Part shown: positions 41,296 through 50,754 of the stretch, in pieces
How positions within the stretch are numbered: position 1 is the stretch's first letter
Layout: each line of letters opens with the position of its first letter
Origin: CAYOPZ01 sp964406005
GTDB lineage: Bacteria; Bacteroidota; Bacteroidia; Bacteroidales; SM23-62
Assembly (NCBI GenBank): GCA_964406005.1
Contig: CAYOPZ010000015.1
Span: forward strand, 1-64,000
DNA length: 64,000 nucleotides
Direction: 5' to 3'
The notes under the pieces: generated by a model
What the model was told of the DNA's origin: nothing
Database searches by the model: none
The model's input: only the letters and a program-made list of their open reading frames with translations
Made by a program: the position numbers and the translations under genes

Positions 41296-43146
41296 ATGGC
41301 AAAAAAGGCGAAAGTAATAGAGCTCGAGGATGTGGTGGTGAAGTTTGCAGGAGATTCGGGTGATGGTATGCAATTAACAGGGTCCCAGTTCTCAGACACC
41401 TCGGCATTCGTCGGCAACGACCTTTCCACGTTCCCGGATTACCCTGCGGAGATCAGGGCGCCGGGAGGGACGATTGCGGGCATTTCGGGCTTCCAGGTAC
41501 ACATAGGTCATAAAGAGGTCCATTCCCCGGGAGACCAGGCGGATGTACTGGTGGCAATGAATCCGGCTGCCCTGAAAGCCAACATGAAATGGATCAAGCC
41601 CGGCGCTACCATCATCATTGATATTGATAATTTTGATAACAAGCATTATAAAAAGGCCGGATATATTGAAGATCCCCTGTGGGACGGCAGTCTCGAGGGA
41701 TTCAATGTGGTAAGGGCCCCCATAACGCAACTGACAAGATCGACCGTTAAGGAATTCGGACTGGATAACCGTACTGCCGATAAGACGAAGAACCAGTTCG
41801 TTGCGGGACTCCTGTTCTGGATGTTTAACAGGGATATCACCATTGGCGAGGAATTCCTGAAAAACAAATTCAGGAAAAAGCCTGAACTGGTGCAGGCCAA
41901 TATCAGGGTACTTCGTGAGGGCTATAATTACGCGGAGACCATCGAGGCGATGGCGACCACCTTTCTTGTGAACCCGGCCAGGAAAAAGAAAGGCCTGTTC
42001 CGGAACATAACAGGAAACCAGGCCACTGCATGGGGCTGCATGGCAGCATCCGAGCGTTCGGGACGCCCGCTTTTCCTCGGATCCTATCCCATCACCCCGG
42101 CATCCGAGATCCTGCAGGAACTGGCAGGCAGGAAACATCTCGGGGTCAAGACTTTTCAGGCTGAAGACGAGATTGCAGGTATTTGTTCAGCCATTGGGGC
42201 GAGCTTCGCAGGCCACCTGGGCGTAACGTCGACCTCCGGTCCCGGGCTCGCACTCAAAGGCGAAGCAATAGGCCTGGCCGTCATGACGGAACTTCCGCTG
42301 GTAGTTATCAACGTTCAGCGGGGAGGTCCTTCCACAGGGCTTCCGACAAAGACCGAACAATCCGACCTGATGCAGGCCCTGTATGGCAGGAGCGGGGAAA
42401 GTCCCGTTGTGGTTCTTGCAGCAAGCACACCGGCAAATTGCTTTGATTATGCATATATCGCTTCCAAGATCGCCATCGAACATATGACGCCCGTGATCCT
42501 GATGACCGACGGTTACCTGGCCAATGGTTCCGAACTCTGGCACATCCCGGATGTCAACGAATTACCCCCCATCAATGTGCCCTCGGTAAAAGACAATGAT
42601 GAGAATTATCAACCCTACCTGAGACGTATGGAAAACCTGGCCCGCTACTGGGCCGTTCCCGGCCAGGAAGGACTGAGGCACAAGGTAGGTGGTCTGGAGA
42701 AGGCGGACGTTACGGGAGACGTTTCGCAAGACCCTTTGAATCACCAGGTCATGGTGGAGCTGAGGGATGCGAAAGTGAAGAAAGTGGAGGAGGTGATCCC
42801 CGATCAGGAAATCGTGGGAGAGGATTCAGGCGACCTGCTTGTGATCGGCTGGGGAGGGACCTACGGCCCGCTGCTTACAGCCGTTGAGGAACTTCAGCAG
42901 GAGGGGAAACGCCTCAGCCTTGCACAGTTCAATTACATTCACCCACTGCCCCGGAATACCCGTGAAGTATTGAAAGGATTTAAAAAGAGGATCGTCTGTG
43001 AGCTGAACCTGGGACAGTTTGCCGATTATCTCACAATGAAGTACCCGGAGTACGCGTATTTAAGGTTCAACAAGGTGCAGGGCCTGCCCTTTATGATCTC
43101 GGAACTGAAAAATAAATTCAACAACATACTGGAGGAGAAGTCATGA
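41296..43146 (+). CDS. korA: 2-oxoacid:ferredoxin oxidoreductase, fused gamma-alpha subunit
   Basis: 616 residues. Residues about 8-190 are the gamma domain (FAGDSGDGMQLTGSQF, GDQADVLVAMNPAALKANM) and residues about 205-600 the alpha chain (PITPASEILQELA, TSTSGPGLALKGEAIGLAVMTELPL, NVQRGGPSTGLPTKTEQSDL shown by its key part RGGPSTGLPT). Together with the beta subunit it oxidises a 2-oxoacid, most likely 2-oxoglutarate, to the acyl-CoA with reduction of ferredoxin, or runs in reverse to fix CO2. No separate delta ferredoxin gene is present. It overlaps korB by ATGA. The leader carries possible regulatory structures. Confidence 0.93.
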   Translation: MAKKAKVIELEDVVVKFAGDSGDGMQLTGSQFSDTSAFVGNDLSTFPDYPAEIRAPGGTIAGISGFQVHIGHKEVHSPGDQADVLVAMNPAALKANMKWIKPGATIIIDIDNFDNKHYKKAGYIEDPLWDGSLEGFNVVRAPITQLTRSTVKEFGLDNRTADKTKNQFVAGLLFWMFNRDITIGEEFLKNKFRKKPELVQANIRVLREGYNYAETIEAMATTFLVNPARKKKGLFRNITGNQATAWGCMAASERSGRPLFLGSYPITPASEILQELAGRKHLGVKTFQAEDEIAGICSAIGASFAGHLGVTSTSGPGLALKGEAIGLAVMTELPLVVINVQRGGPSTGLPTKTEQSDLMQALYGRSGESPVVVLAASTPANCFDYAYIASKIAIEHMTPVILMTDGYLANGSELWHIPDVNELPPINVPSVKDNDENYQPYLRRMENLARYWAVPGQEGLRHKVGGLEKADVTGDVSQDPLNHQVMVELRDAKVKKVEEVIPDQEIVGEDSGDLLVIGWGGTYGPLLTAVEELQQEGKRLSLAQFNYIHPLPRNTREVLKGFKKRIVCELNLGQFADYLTMKYPEYAYLRFNKVQGLPFMISELKNKFNNILEEKS

Positions 43147-44165
43147 GTCTGAAAGAAATGTCTGAACTGACAAGAGATGATTTCAAGGTTGACAATCCCA
43201 TCAAATGGTGTGCAGGTTGCGGAGGCCATTCCGTTCTGGCGACCGTTCAGAATGTACTGCCCGAAACAGGTATCAAAAAGGAAAATGTTGTTTTCGTGTC
43301 GGGCATAGGTTGTTCCTCCAGGTTTCCCTATTACATCAACACGTACGGAATGCACAGTATGCACGGCAGGGCGGCGGCGATCGCATCGGGCATCAAGGTG
43401 GCGAATCCCAGTCTGAGCGTATGGGTTGTGACGGGAGACGGGGATCTGATGGCCATTGGCGGCAATCATTTCATACATGTCATACGCAGGAATATCAATC
43501 TGAACATCCTCCTGTTCAATAACAAGATCTACGGATTGACAAAGGGGCAGTACTCGCCGACGACGCCCAAGGGATCGGTAACAAAAACATCTCCGGACGG
43601 AACGATAGAGATTCCCTTTAAACCCGGAGAGCTGGCCATGGGGGCACAGGGCACTTTTTTTGCCAGGACGGTGGATACAGAACCCCGGATGATGAAGGAA
43701 GTCTTGCTGGAAGCTGCAAAACACAGAGGGACTTCGCTGGTCGAGATCCTTCAGAACTGTATTATTTTCGCCAACCAGGTGCATAAGGAGATCACAGGAA
43801 AGGATGTCCGGGAGGACAATCAGATCTATCTGAAGCACGGAGAACCGATGATTTACGGAAAGGAGAGGAACAGGGGACTGGTCATGGAAAAGGGGAGACT
43901 GAAACCGGTCGTAATCGGCGAGAACGGATATACGCTCGAAGATATACTGGTACATGATGTGAAGGATCCAGATGATACCATACATTACATGCTGACCCGG
44001 ATGACACTTCCCGATTTCCCTGTGGCCATGGGCGTTATCCGTTCCTGTGAGAGCACCGTCTACGAAAGCATGCTTGAAGCACAGGTGAACAGGGCCCGGG
44101 AAGAAACCCGCATATCGAACATGAATGAACTGCTGCGGTCCGGGAATACCTTCAAGGTTGAATGA
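43143..44165 (+). CDS. korB: 2-oxoacid:ferredoxin oxidoreductase, beta subunit
   Basis: 340 residues, binding thiamine diphosphate. Motifs: WCAGCGGHSVLATVQ near 20, SGIGCSSRFPYYINTYGMH near 55, the TPP motif GDGDLMAIGGNHFIH near 100 and NNKIYGLTKGQYSPT near 130. The Cys near 20 and 58 together with one near 205 are placed to hold a 4Fe-4S cluster. The residues around NNxIYGLTKGQ match 2-oxoglutarate-type enzymes. The start ATG lies in the korA stop overlap. The C-terminus reaches 44165, 13 bases before the next start. Confidence 0.93.
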   Translation: MSLKEMSELTRDDFKVDNPIKWCAGCGGHSVLATVQNVLPETGIKKENVVFVSGIGCSSRFPYYINTYGMHSMHGRAAAIASGIKVANPSLSVWVVTGDGDLMAIGGNHFIHVIRRNINLNILLFNNKIYGLTKGQYSPTTPKGSVTKTSPDGTIEIPFKPGELAMGAQGTFFARTVDTEPRMMKEVLLEAAKHRGTSLVEILQNCIIFANQVHKEITGKDVREDNQIYLKHGEPMIYGKERNRGLVMEKGRLKPVVIGENGYTLEDILVHDVKDPDDTIHYMLTRMTLPDFPVAMGVIRSCESTVYESMLEAQVNRAREETRISNMNELLRSGNTFKVE

Positions 44166-44178
44166 GCCATACCGCCGT

Positions 44179-47154
44179 ATGGACAGCACCCGGGAAAATA
44201 TCACCGTACCTGCACTTGATTTCAGTCCCACGGCATTCAACAGGTTAATGCAGAAAAGGATCCGCCAGGTACTCCTGATCTGCAGCAATTATGACTATTT
44301 CATGCTGGAAGAGGACGGGAGGATTGATGAACAGATCTTTAATGAATATGTTTCACTGAACCTGCGGTATCCCCCTGTATTCATGCGTGTATCTACCGCA
44401 AGGGAAGCATTTGCATTTCTTGAACGCAAGCAGGTCGACCTGGTAATACAGATGCTCAATATAGAAGATATTGACACATTTGAACTTGCCAGGCAGATCA
44501 AGGAAAAAAATCCCGGGATTCCCATCGTTACACTGACCCATTTTTCAAGGGAAGTCTCAATGAGGCTGCAGGACGAGGATCTGAGTGCCATTGATTATGT
44601 ATTTTGCTGGCTGGGGAATGCAGACCTTCTTCTGGCCATCGTAAAGCTGATAGAGGATAAAATGAATGCGGAGCACGATGTGGAAGAAATAGGCGTACAG
44701 ACCATTCTGATGGTGGAGGATTCCATCCGCTATATATCAAGCTATCTTCCCAGCCTGTACAAAATTATTTACAAGCAATCCAGGGAATTCAGCGTGGAAG
44801 CGGTGAATGAGCACCAGCGGATGCTCAGGATGCGCGGAAGGCCGAAGGTTTTACTTGCGACGAATTACGATGATGCAGTGAAAATCTACCAGAAATACAA
44901 GCATAACATGCTGGGCATCATTTCAGATGTCAACTTCAAAAAGAATCCCGGAGCAAAGGTCAAGGGGAAGTACGGTATAGATTTCTGCAAGCTGGTGAAA
45001 GCGGAAGACAGATTCATGCCTTTCCTTCTCCAGTCATCGAATGCAGGCATCATTGAGGAGGCAAACAAGCTGGGTATAGGATTCCTCTACAAGTTTTCCA
45101 AAAACCTTACCAATGAGTTGAATGAATACATTGTCGGTCACTTTGCCTTCGGGGATTTTATCTTCCGCAATCCCGATACCCAGAAGGAAGTGTCAAGGGC
45201 CGCCGACCTGCAGGCATTCCAAAGTGAAATCCTGAAAATACCGGATGATGTCCTGGCATTTCACACCAGCCGTAATGATTTTTCAAAATGGCTGAATGCC
45301 AGGGCGATATTCCCCATCGCACAAATATTCAAGCGTCTTACAATAGACGACTTCAAAAATCTGGACAGCGTGCGCCAATATATCCATGAATCCATATCAA
45401 ATTACAGGATCAGTAAAAACCGGGGGATCATTGCCAAGTTTGAAAAGGAAAAATTCGATGAGTATAAATTGTTCAGCAGGATCGGTGAAGGATCTATCGG
45501 GGGTAAGGCAAGGGGGCTGGCATTTATCAATTCCATGATAGAATCACACCGCATATTCAATAAATATCCGAATATCGTCATTACAATTCCCCGTACGGTT
45601 GTTCTTGGTACAGATGTTTTCGATCAGTTCATGGAAGACAACAAGCTTTATTCTGTCGCACTTTCTGATGCGAGCGATGAAAAAATACTGAACCGCTTCG
45701 TGGGAGCTGATCTGCCCGCCTGGATAGAACAGGACATCCGCACCCTTCTTGAGGTGATCGTGAATCCGATTGCGGTGCGCAGTTCAAGTAAGCTCGAAGA
45801 CTCCCATTACCAGCCTTTTGCAGGTATTTATTCTACGTATATGGTGCCCTGTAACAAAAAAGACAGGGAAGACACGATGCGTATGCTTCTGATTGCCATA
45901 AAAAGTGTTTATGCATCGGTATATTTCAAAAGCAGCAAGGCCTATATGGCGGCTACATCCAATGTGATCGACGAGGAAAAGATGGGCATCATCCTGCAGG
46001 AAGTCTGCGGAACCGAATACCGGGGCAGGTTTTATCCGGCCATTTCAGGTGTTGCAAGGTCGATCAACTTCTATCCGATCGAACCGGAAAAACCCGAAGA
46101 CGGGATTTCAGTGATCGCTTACGGCCTGGGTAAGTTTCTCATGGAAGGCGGAACGGGGCTCCGTTTCTCGCCAAAATACCCCAGAAAGGTACTCCAGCTT
46201 TCTTCCCCGGAAACGATTCTGGGGAGTACCCAGAAAGCATTTTACGCAATTGATATGAACCCGTCGAGCTTTGTGCCCTCGGTGGATGACGGGATGAACC
46301 TGTTTAAGCTTAAATTCGATGAGGCGGAAAAAGACGCTTCGTTCCGTTTTGCCGCATCCACATATGATCTGCAGAACCGGATGATCCGTGAAGGGATAAC
46401 GGGTCAGGGCAAGAGGGTGGCGACCTTTTCACAGGTGCTGAACTACAATGCCTTTCCCCTGTCAGAGATCATTTCCGAACTCCTGCATCTCAGCCGGAAG
46501 GAGATGAGCAATCACATCGAGATGGAATTTGCCGTGAACCTTCCCGAAGGTCGTCCCGCTGTTTTTAATTATCTGCAGATCAGACCGATCGTATTGAATG
46601 AGCAGAGCATCAGTTTCAACCTGAATGATGTGAAGCAGGAGGATGCCATCGTGTATTCCGAATCTGCGCTTGGAAACGGATCGTTTACGGGATTGAGAGA
46701 CATCATCTATATCAGGCCGGCGTCTTACAAGCCGTCAAAAAGCAAGGAGATCGCAGGGATGGTTGAGAAGATCAACAATGAATTCATCAGGGGGAACGGC
46801 AACTATATCCTGATCGGTCCCGGCAGATGGGGATCCACGGATCCGTGGCTGGGGATCCCTGCAAAATGGCCGCAGCTATCAGCGGCGCGGGTAATTGTGG
46901 AAGCGGGTCAGGAAAACTACCGCATTGATCCGAGCCAGGGCACCCATTTTTTCCAGAATATAACCTCTTTCGGTGTGGGGTATTTCACTATAAACCCCCA
47001 TGTTCAGGACGGATGCTATGACCTGCCATTCCTTGACCGGCAACCCGCCTGTTTCGAGAACGAATTCATAAGGCATGTTCGTTTTGAGGAGGATTTGAGG
47101 GTCCGGGTGGACGGAAGATCGAACAGGGGGGTAATCTACAAACCGGGATCATAA
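44179..47154 (+). CDS. double receiver / PEP-synthase-type ATP-binding domain protein without phospho-His domain
   Basis: 991 residues from ATG at 44179 (44125 gives 18 more, overlapping korB). Residues about 25-160 are a degenerate receiver: the phosphoacceptor position is Met92 (DLVIQMLN) and the usual Lys is missing. Residues about 170-330 are a receiver with acidic pair Glu180-Asp181, Asp250 (ISDVNF), Ser286/287 and Lys305, all present. Residues about 435-805 match the nucleotide-binding half of PEP synthase/PPDK: GGKARGLAFIN (Lys443), AVRSSSKLEDSHYQPFAG (Arg534) and QIRPI (Arg802). The TCGG-TSHA phospho-His domain and the PEP/pyruvate barrel are absent; a C-terminal region (about 820-991, GPGRWGSTDPW) is unassigned. 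It follows korAB and precedes gdhA by 22 bases. A regulator or novel kinase is inferred. Confidence 0.8.
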   Translation: MDSTRENITVPALDFSPTAFNRLMQKRIRQVLLICSNYDYFMLEEDGRIDEQIFNEYVSLNLRYPPVFMRVSTAREAFAFLERKQVDLVIQMLNIEDIDTFELARQIKEKNPGIPIVTLTHFSREVSMRLQDEDLSAIDYVFCWLGNADLLLAIVKLIEDKMNAEHDVEEIGVQTILMVEDSIRYISSYLPSLYKIIYKQSREFSVEAVNEHQRMLRMRGRPKVLLATNYDDAVKIYQKYKHNMLGIISDVNFKKNPGAKVKGKYGIDFCKLVKAEDRFMPFLLQSSNAGIIEEANKLGIGFLYKFSKNLTNELNEYIVGHFAFGDFIFRNPDTQKEVSRAADLQAFQSEILKIPDDVLAFHTSRNDFSKWLNARAIFPIAQIFKRLTIDDFKNLDSVRQYIHESISNYRISKNRGIIAKFEKEKFDEYKLFSRIGEGSIGGKARGLAFINSMIESHRIFNKYPNIVITIPRTVVLGTDVFDQFMEDNKLYSVALSDASDEKILNRFVGADLPAWIEQDIRTLLEVIVNPIAVRSSSKLEDSHYQPFAGIYSTYMVPCNKKDREDTMRMLLIAIKSVYASVYFKSSKAYMAATSNVIDEEKMGIILQEVCGTEYRGRFYPAISGVARSINFYPIEPEKPEDGISVIAYGLGKFLMEGGTGLRFSPKYPRKVLQLSSPETILGSTQKAFYAIDMNPSSFVPSVDDGMNLFKLKFDEAEKDASFRFAASTYDLQNRMIREGITGQGKRVATFSQVLNYNAFPLSEIISELLHLSRKEMSNHIEMEFAVNLPEGRPAVFNYLQIRPIVLNEQSISFNLNDVKQEDAIVYSESALGNGSFTGLRDIIYIRPASYKPSKSKEIAGMVEKINNEFIRGNGNYILIGPGRWGSTDPWLGIPAKWPQLSAARVIVEAGQENYRIDPSQGTHFFQNITSFGVGYFTINPHVQDGCYDLPFLDRQPACFENEFIRHVRFEEDLRVRVDGRSNRGVIYKPGS

Positions 47155-47176
47155 CAAACCGATAAATATCAAAGCC

Positions 47177-48514
47177 ATGAATACAGACATAATAATGGCC
47201 GACCTTGAGAAGAAACACCCCGGTGAGGCCGAATATCACCAGGCAGTCAGGGAAGTCCTGGAATCCATAGAGGAGATCTATAACCGGAATCCCCAGTTTG
47301 AAGCAGCAGGGATCATAGAACGGATCATCGAACCAGATCGCATTTTGATTTTCAAGGTACCATGGGAAGATGACCAGGGGAAAGTACATGTAAACCTGGG
47401 TTACCGCATTCAGTTCAATTCTGCCATCGGGCCCTATAAAGGGGGCCTGCGTTTTCATCCGAGCGTTAACCTAAGTATCCTGAAATTCCTGGGGTTTGAA
47501 CAGGTCTTCAAGAACAGCCTGACAACCCTGCCCCTTGGAGGAGGGAAAGGCGGATCCGATTTTAATCCGAAAGGGAAATCCGGCACCGAAATCATGCGCT
47601 TCTGCCAGGCTTTCATGCTCGAATTATGGAAAATGATCGGACCTTCGACGGACATTCCGGCAGGTGATATCGGTGTGGGCACCCGTGAGATCGGATACCT
47701 TTACGGGATGTACCGGAAACTGGCAAGGGAAAACACAGGGGTCCTCACGGGAAAGGGGATTGACTGGGGGGGCAGCCTCATCCGGCCCGAAGCCACAGGT
47801 TTCGGGGTCGTATATTTTACCAAGGAAATGCTGGCCACCAGGGATGAGACCTTCAAAGGGAAAACAGTGGCCGTAAGCGGCTTTGGGAATGTGGCATGGG
47901 GGGCGGTCCAGAAAGTGGTCGAACTGGGAGGGAAAGTCGTGACCCTCTCCGGTCCGGACGGATATGTTTTTGACAGGGAAGGTGTATCGGGGGGAAAGAT
48001 AGCCTATATGCTGGAACTCAGGGCCTCCAATGAAGACATCGTCAGGCCCTATGCAGATGAGTTCGAGGGTGTGGAATTCATCCCTGAAAAACATCCCTGG
48101 GAAGTGAAATGCGATATTGCATTGCCCTGTGCGACCGAGAATGAATTGAACGGGCAGGATGCCCTGCAACTTGTGAAAAACGGCTGTATCTGTGTTTGTG
48201 AGGGGGCAAATATGCCCTGTACGCCTGAAGCCATCGGGATCCTGCAGGAGAACAGAATCCTGTTCGCCCCCGGGAAAGCTGCCAATGCGGGAGGGGTGGC
48301 GACCTCCGGGCTGGAAATGTCACAAAACAGTATGAAGCTGAACTGGCTCAGGCAGGAGGTGGACAGCAGGTTGCATGATATCATGACCAGCATACACGGT
48401 ACCTGCTTGGAACATGGCACGGAGAAGGACGGGTATATCGATTATGTCAAAGGGGCGAATATATCCGGGTTCATGAAGGTGGCCAATGCCATCCTCGATC
48501 AGGGCGTGATATGA
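47177..48514 (+). CDS. gdhA: NADP-specific glutamate dehydrogenase
   Basis: 445 residues. It reductively aminates 2-oxoglutarate to glutamate. Substrate-binding Lys lie in GPYKGGLRFHPSVNLSILKF (near 90) and LGGGKGGSDFNPKGKS (near 115-125); the Asp of GDIGVGTREIGYLYG and the dinucleotide fold VAVSGFGNVAWGAVQK near 240 follow. Length and NVNLSILKFLGFEQ-type motif fit the hexameric NADP type. It shares direction with korAB and the receiver/ATP-binding gene, so the cluster links 2-oxoglutarate production with ammonia assimilation. It is preceded by a 22-base gap. Its TGA abuts the stop of thrC on the other strand. Confidence 0.95.
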   Translation: MNTDIIMADLEKKHPGEAEYHQAVREVLESIEEIYNRNPQFEAAGIIERIIEPDRILIFKVPWEDDQGKVHVNLGYRIQFNSAIGPYKGGLRFHPSVNLSILKFLGFEQVFKNSLTTLPLGGGKGGSDFNPKGKSGTEIMRFCQAFMLELWKMIGPSTDIPAGDIGVGTREIGYLYGMYRKLARENTGVLTGKGIDWGGSLIRPEATGFGVVYFTKEMLATRDETFKGKTVAVSGFGNVAWGAVQKVVELGGKVVTLSGPDGYVFDREGVSGGKIAYMLELRASNEDIVRPYADEFEGVEFIPEKHPWEVKCDIALPCATENELNGQDALQLVKNGCICVCEGANMPCTPEAIGILQENRILFAPGKAANAGGVATSGLEMSQNSMKLNWLRQEVDSRLHDIMTSIHGTCLEHGTEKDGYIDYVKGANISGFMKVANAILDQGVI

Positions 48515-49813
48515 TCAGGTCACCGAATGCAGGTATTCTTTCAGCTGTTTAAAATCATTGGACAGGGGGATGCTTTCCTTCTCCTTTCCTGTAACTTCCC
48601 TGAGACGTTCCGGCAGTTCCACGACGCTGCCGGTTTCCTCTTCTATAATTTCCCTGAATTTGGCGGGATGAGCAGTTTCCATGAATATGCCGGGAAGGCT
48701 TGCCTGTCCGGCCGCAAATGCCTTCAGTGCATTGTATCCGGCGGCACCGTGTGGATCAAGCAGGTATCCGCTCGATGCATATACCCTTTTTATCGCGGCC
48801 CTCAGTTCGTTGTCTCTGTAGGAATATGCCGCCATATCCTCCAGGATGGCGCTGTGTGAGTGCCTGTAAAGGTCCAGAATGCGTGCAAAGTTGCTGGGAT
48901 TGCCCACATCCATGGCGTTGGCGATGGTAGGCAGGGAAGGTCGCGGGCGGAACCTGCCGGTCTGCAGGTACTCGGGCACGACATCATTGATGTTGGTTGC
49001 AATGATGAATTTCTTAACCGGGAGTCCCATCCTTCCCGCAATCAGTCCGGCTGTCAGATTACCGAAGTTCCCGCTGGGCACGCACATATAGAAAGCATTT
49101 TTTTCAGGAAGCTGGGCATACGCATGAAAATAATAGAAAGACTGCGGAAGCAGCCTTGCCAGGTTAATGGAATTGGCCGAGGTGAGTATGCGGCCCGTGG
49201 AAAGCACCGGGTCCGTAAAGGCTTTTTTTACAAGACGCTGGCAATCGTCGAAATTCCCGGAAATCTCAAGTGCGACGATATTCCCACCGAGGGTTGTAAG
49301 CTGTTTCTCCTGTAATTCGCTCACGCCGCCGGATGGATAGAGGATGAATACCCGGATTCCCTCCACGTTCCGGAACCCGTTTGCCACGGCGCTTCCGGTA
49401 TCGCCGGAAGTGGCAACAAGCACATTGATCTCTCGGTTGAGCCCGGCAATAAAATATCCCAGCATTCTCGCCATAAAGCGTGCTCCCACATCCTTAAAGG
49501 CAAGTGTGGGGCCATGAAACAATTCCAGGGAGAAGACCTGCTCCTCCACTTTCACAAGGGGTGTGTCAAAACAGATGGCATCTTCCGTAATCCGGGCAAG
49601 TGCCTCTTCCGGAACGTCTTCATGGAACAGGGATAAGGCCACTTCATAAGAGATTTCCCTGAAAGATCTTCCCCTGAAAGCATCTATGCGGTCCCGGGCG
49701 AACCTGGGTATGACGGAAGGCATGTACAGGCCGCCATCCGGGGCAAGTCCTCCGAGAACTGCCTCACGCAGGTTCTTTCTGATACGGGGGTCTCCGGTAC
49801 TGTAATAATCCAT
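48515..49813 (-). CDS. thrC: threonine synthase
   Basis: 432 residues from ATG at 49813 (MDYYSTGDPRIRKNLREAV), five bases after thrB. It converts O-phosphohomoserine to threonine with PLP. The PLP Lys is in HGPTLAFKDVGARF near 110, the phosphate loop in VATSGDTGSAV near 150. The N-terminal domain has the fold of the long thrC family. An upstream extension to 49873 would overlap thrB and is not needed. It is the last gene of thrABC. Its TGA stop directly touches that of gdhA. Confidence 0.94.
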   Translation of the reverse strand: MDYYSTGDPRIRKNLREAVLGGLAPDGGLYMPSVIPRFARDRIDAFRGRSFREISYEVALSLFHEDVPEEALARITEDAICFDTPLVKVEEQVFSLELFHGPTLAFKDVGARFMARMLGYFIAGLNREINVLVATSGDTGSAVANGFRNVEGIRVFILYPSGGVSELQEKQLTTLGGNIVALEISGNFDDCQRLVKKAFTDPVLSTGRILTSANSINLARLLPQSFYYFHAYAQLPEKNAFYMCVPSGNFGNLTAGLIAGRMGLPVKKFIIATNINDVVPEYLQTGRFRPRPSLPTIANAMDVGNPSNFARILDLYRHSHSAILEDMAAYSYRDNELRAAIKRVYASSGYLLDPHGAAGYNALKAFAAGQASLPGIFMETAHPAKFREIIEEETGSVVELPERLREVTGKEKESIPLSNDFKQLKEYLHSVT

Positions 49814-49818
49814 GAATC

Positions 49819-50751
49819 TTAACTTTTTGACAACAGGCGGATCCCGTCGGGATTCACCCCGGAGACATAACATTTGCAGTCAATTCCGGCTTTGTTGAAG
49901 ATCTTCAGCATTGCAGAGGAAACTTCCCGGGCGGTTTCTTCCGTGTCGCTCAGGGCAAAAATCGAAGGACCGGACCCGGAAATGCTGCAGCCAAGCGCAC
50001 CGGCGGCAAGCACCGCTTTCTTGACCTTTTCATATTCCGGGATCAGGAAAGCACGGATGGGTTCGGCGATCACATCGTGCATGGAGTCCCTGATCAGGCG
50101 GAAATCTCCCGTAATCAATCCGGTTACCAGCCCGGCAATATTCCCGCATTGTGTCACGGCAGTTTTCAGGGGAACGGTGGTTTTCAGGATCTTCCTGCTG
50201 TCTTCGGTGGCAATCGGGATATCCGGATGTACAACGCTGCAGAATATATTCGCGGGTCCCGGAATATCGATGATGTCAAGAGGGTCATAACTTCTTACAA
50301 GGACAAAACCTCCGAGCAGGGCAGGGGCCACGTTGTCCGCATGCGCCGAGCCACTGGAAGCTTCTTCTCCCTTCATTGCAAATGGTATCAGATCCAGGCT
50401 GCGGTAAGGGCTCTCCAGGAGAAGATTCGCCCCGTAAACGGCTCCCGCCGAACTGGCTGCACTGGAACCGATCCCGCTGCCCGGGGGAATCTTTTTCAGG
50501 AATGTCAGCCGGAATTTCTGCCTGCTTCCCATGTCTTTAAGCATCGCGTCGATGGCGATTGTGGCGACATTCTTCTGTGGTTCGATCGGAATATGTGCCC
50601 CGGACCTGTTAATGATAACATGATCCTTCCCGTCGGATTTTTCCATCAGGAATTCATCCCCGGGATCGTTCACAGCGAATCCCAGGATGTCAAATCCCGG
50701 ACCCACATTGGCTACGGTGGCAGGAGAGAATATGTGAATTGCACCGGCCAT
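49819..50751 (-). CDS. thrB: homoserine kinase
   Basis: 310 residues, GHMP kinase fold. Motifs: SPATVANVGPGFDILGFAV near 10, the ATP loop PPGSGIGSSAASSAGAV near 90, and CSISGSGPSIFAL near 265. It phosphorylates homoserine, the branch toward threonine. It follows thrA by three bases and precedes thrC by five; the three genes form one operon in pathway order. Length is normal for the bacterial family. The start ATG lies at 50751. Confidence 0.94.
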   Translation of the reverse strand: MAGAIHIFSPATVANVGPGFDILGFAVNDPGDEFLMEKSDGKDHVIINRSGAHIPIEPQKNVATIAIDAMLKDMGSRQKFRLTFLKKIPPGSGIGSSAASSAGAVYGANLLLESPYRSLDLIPFAMKGEEASSGSAHADNVAPALLGGFVLVRSYDPLDIIDIPGPANIFCSVVHPDIPIATEDSRKILKTTVPLKTAVTQCGNIAGLVTGLITGDFRLIRDSMHDVIAEPIRAFLIPEYEKVKKAVLAAGALGCSISGSGPSIFALSDTEETAREVSSAMLKIFNKAGIDCKCYVSGVNPDGIRLLSKS

Positions 50752-50754
50752 TTA

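Noticed and set aside
43026..44288. 420-codon open frame on the minus strand across korB
   Set aside because: It is antisense to the clear korB gene, rich in Cys/His/Ser as expected for a shadow frame, and matches no family.
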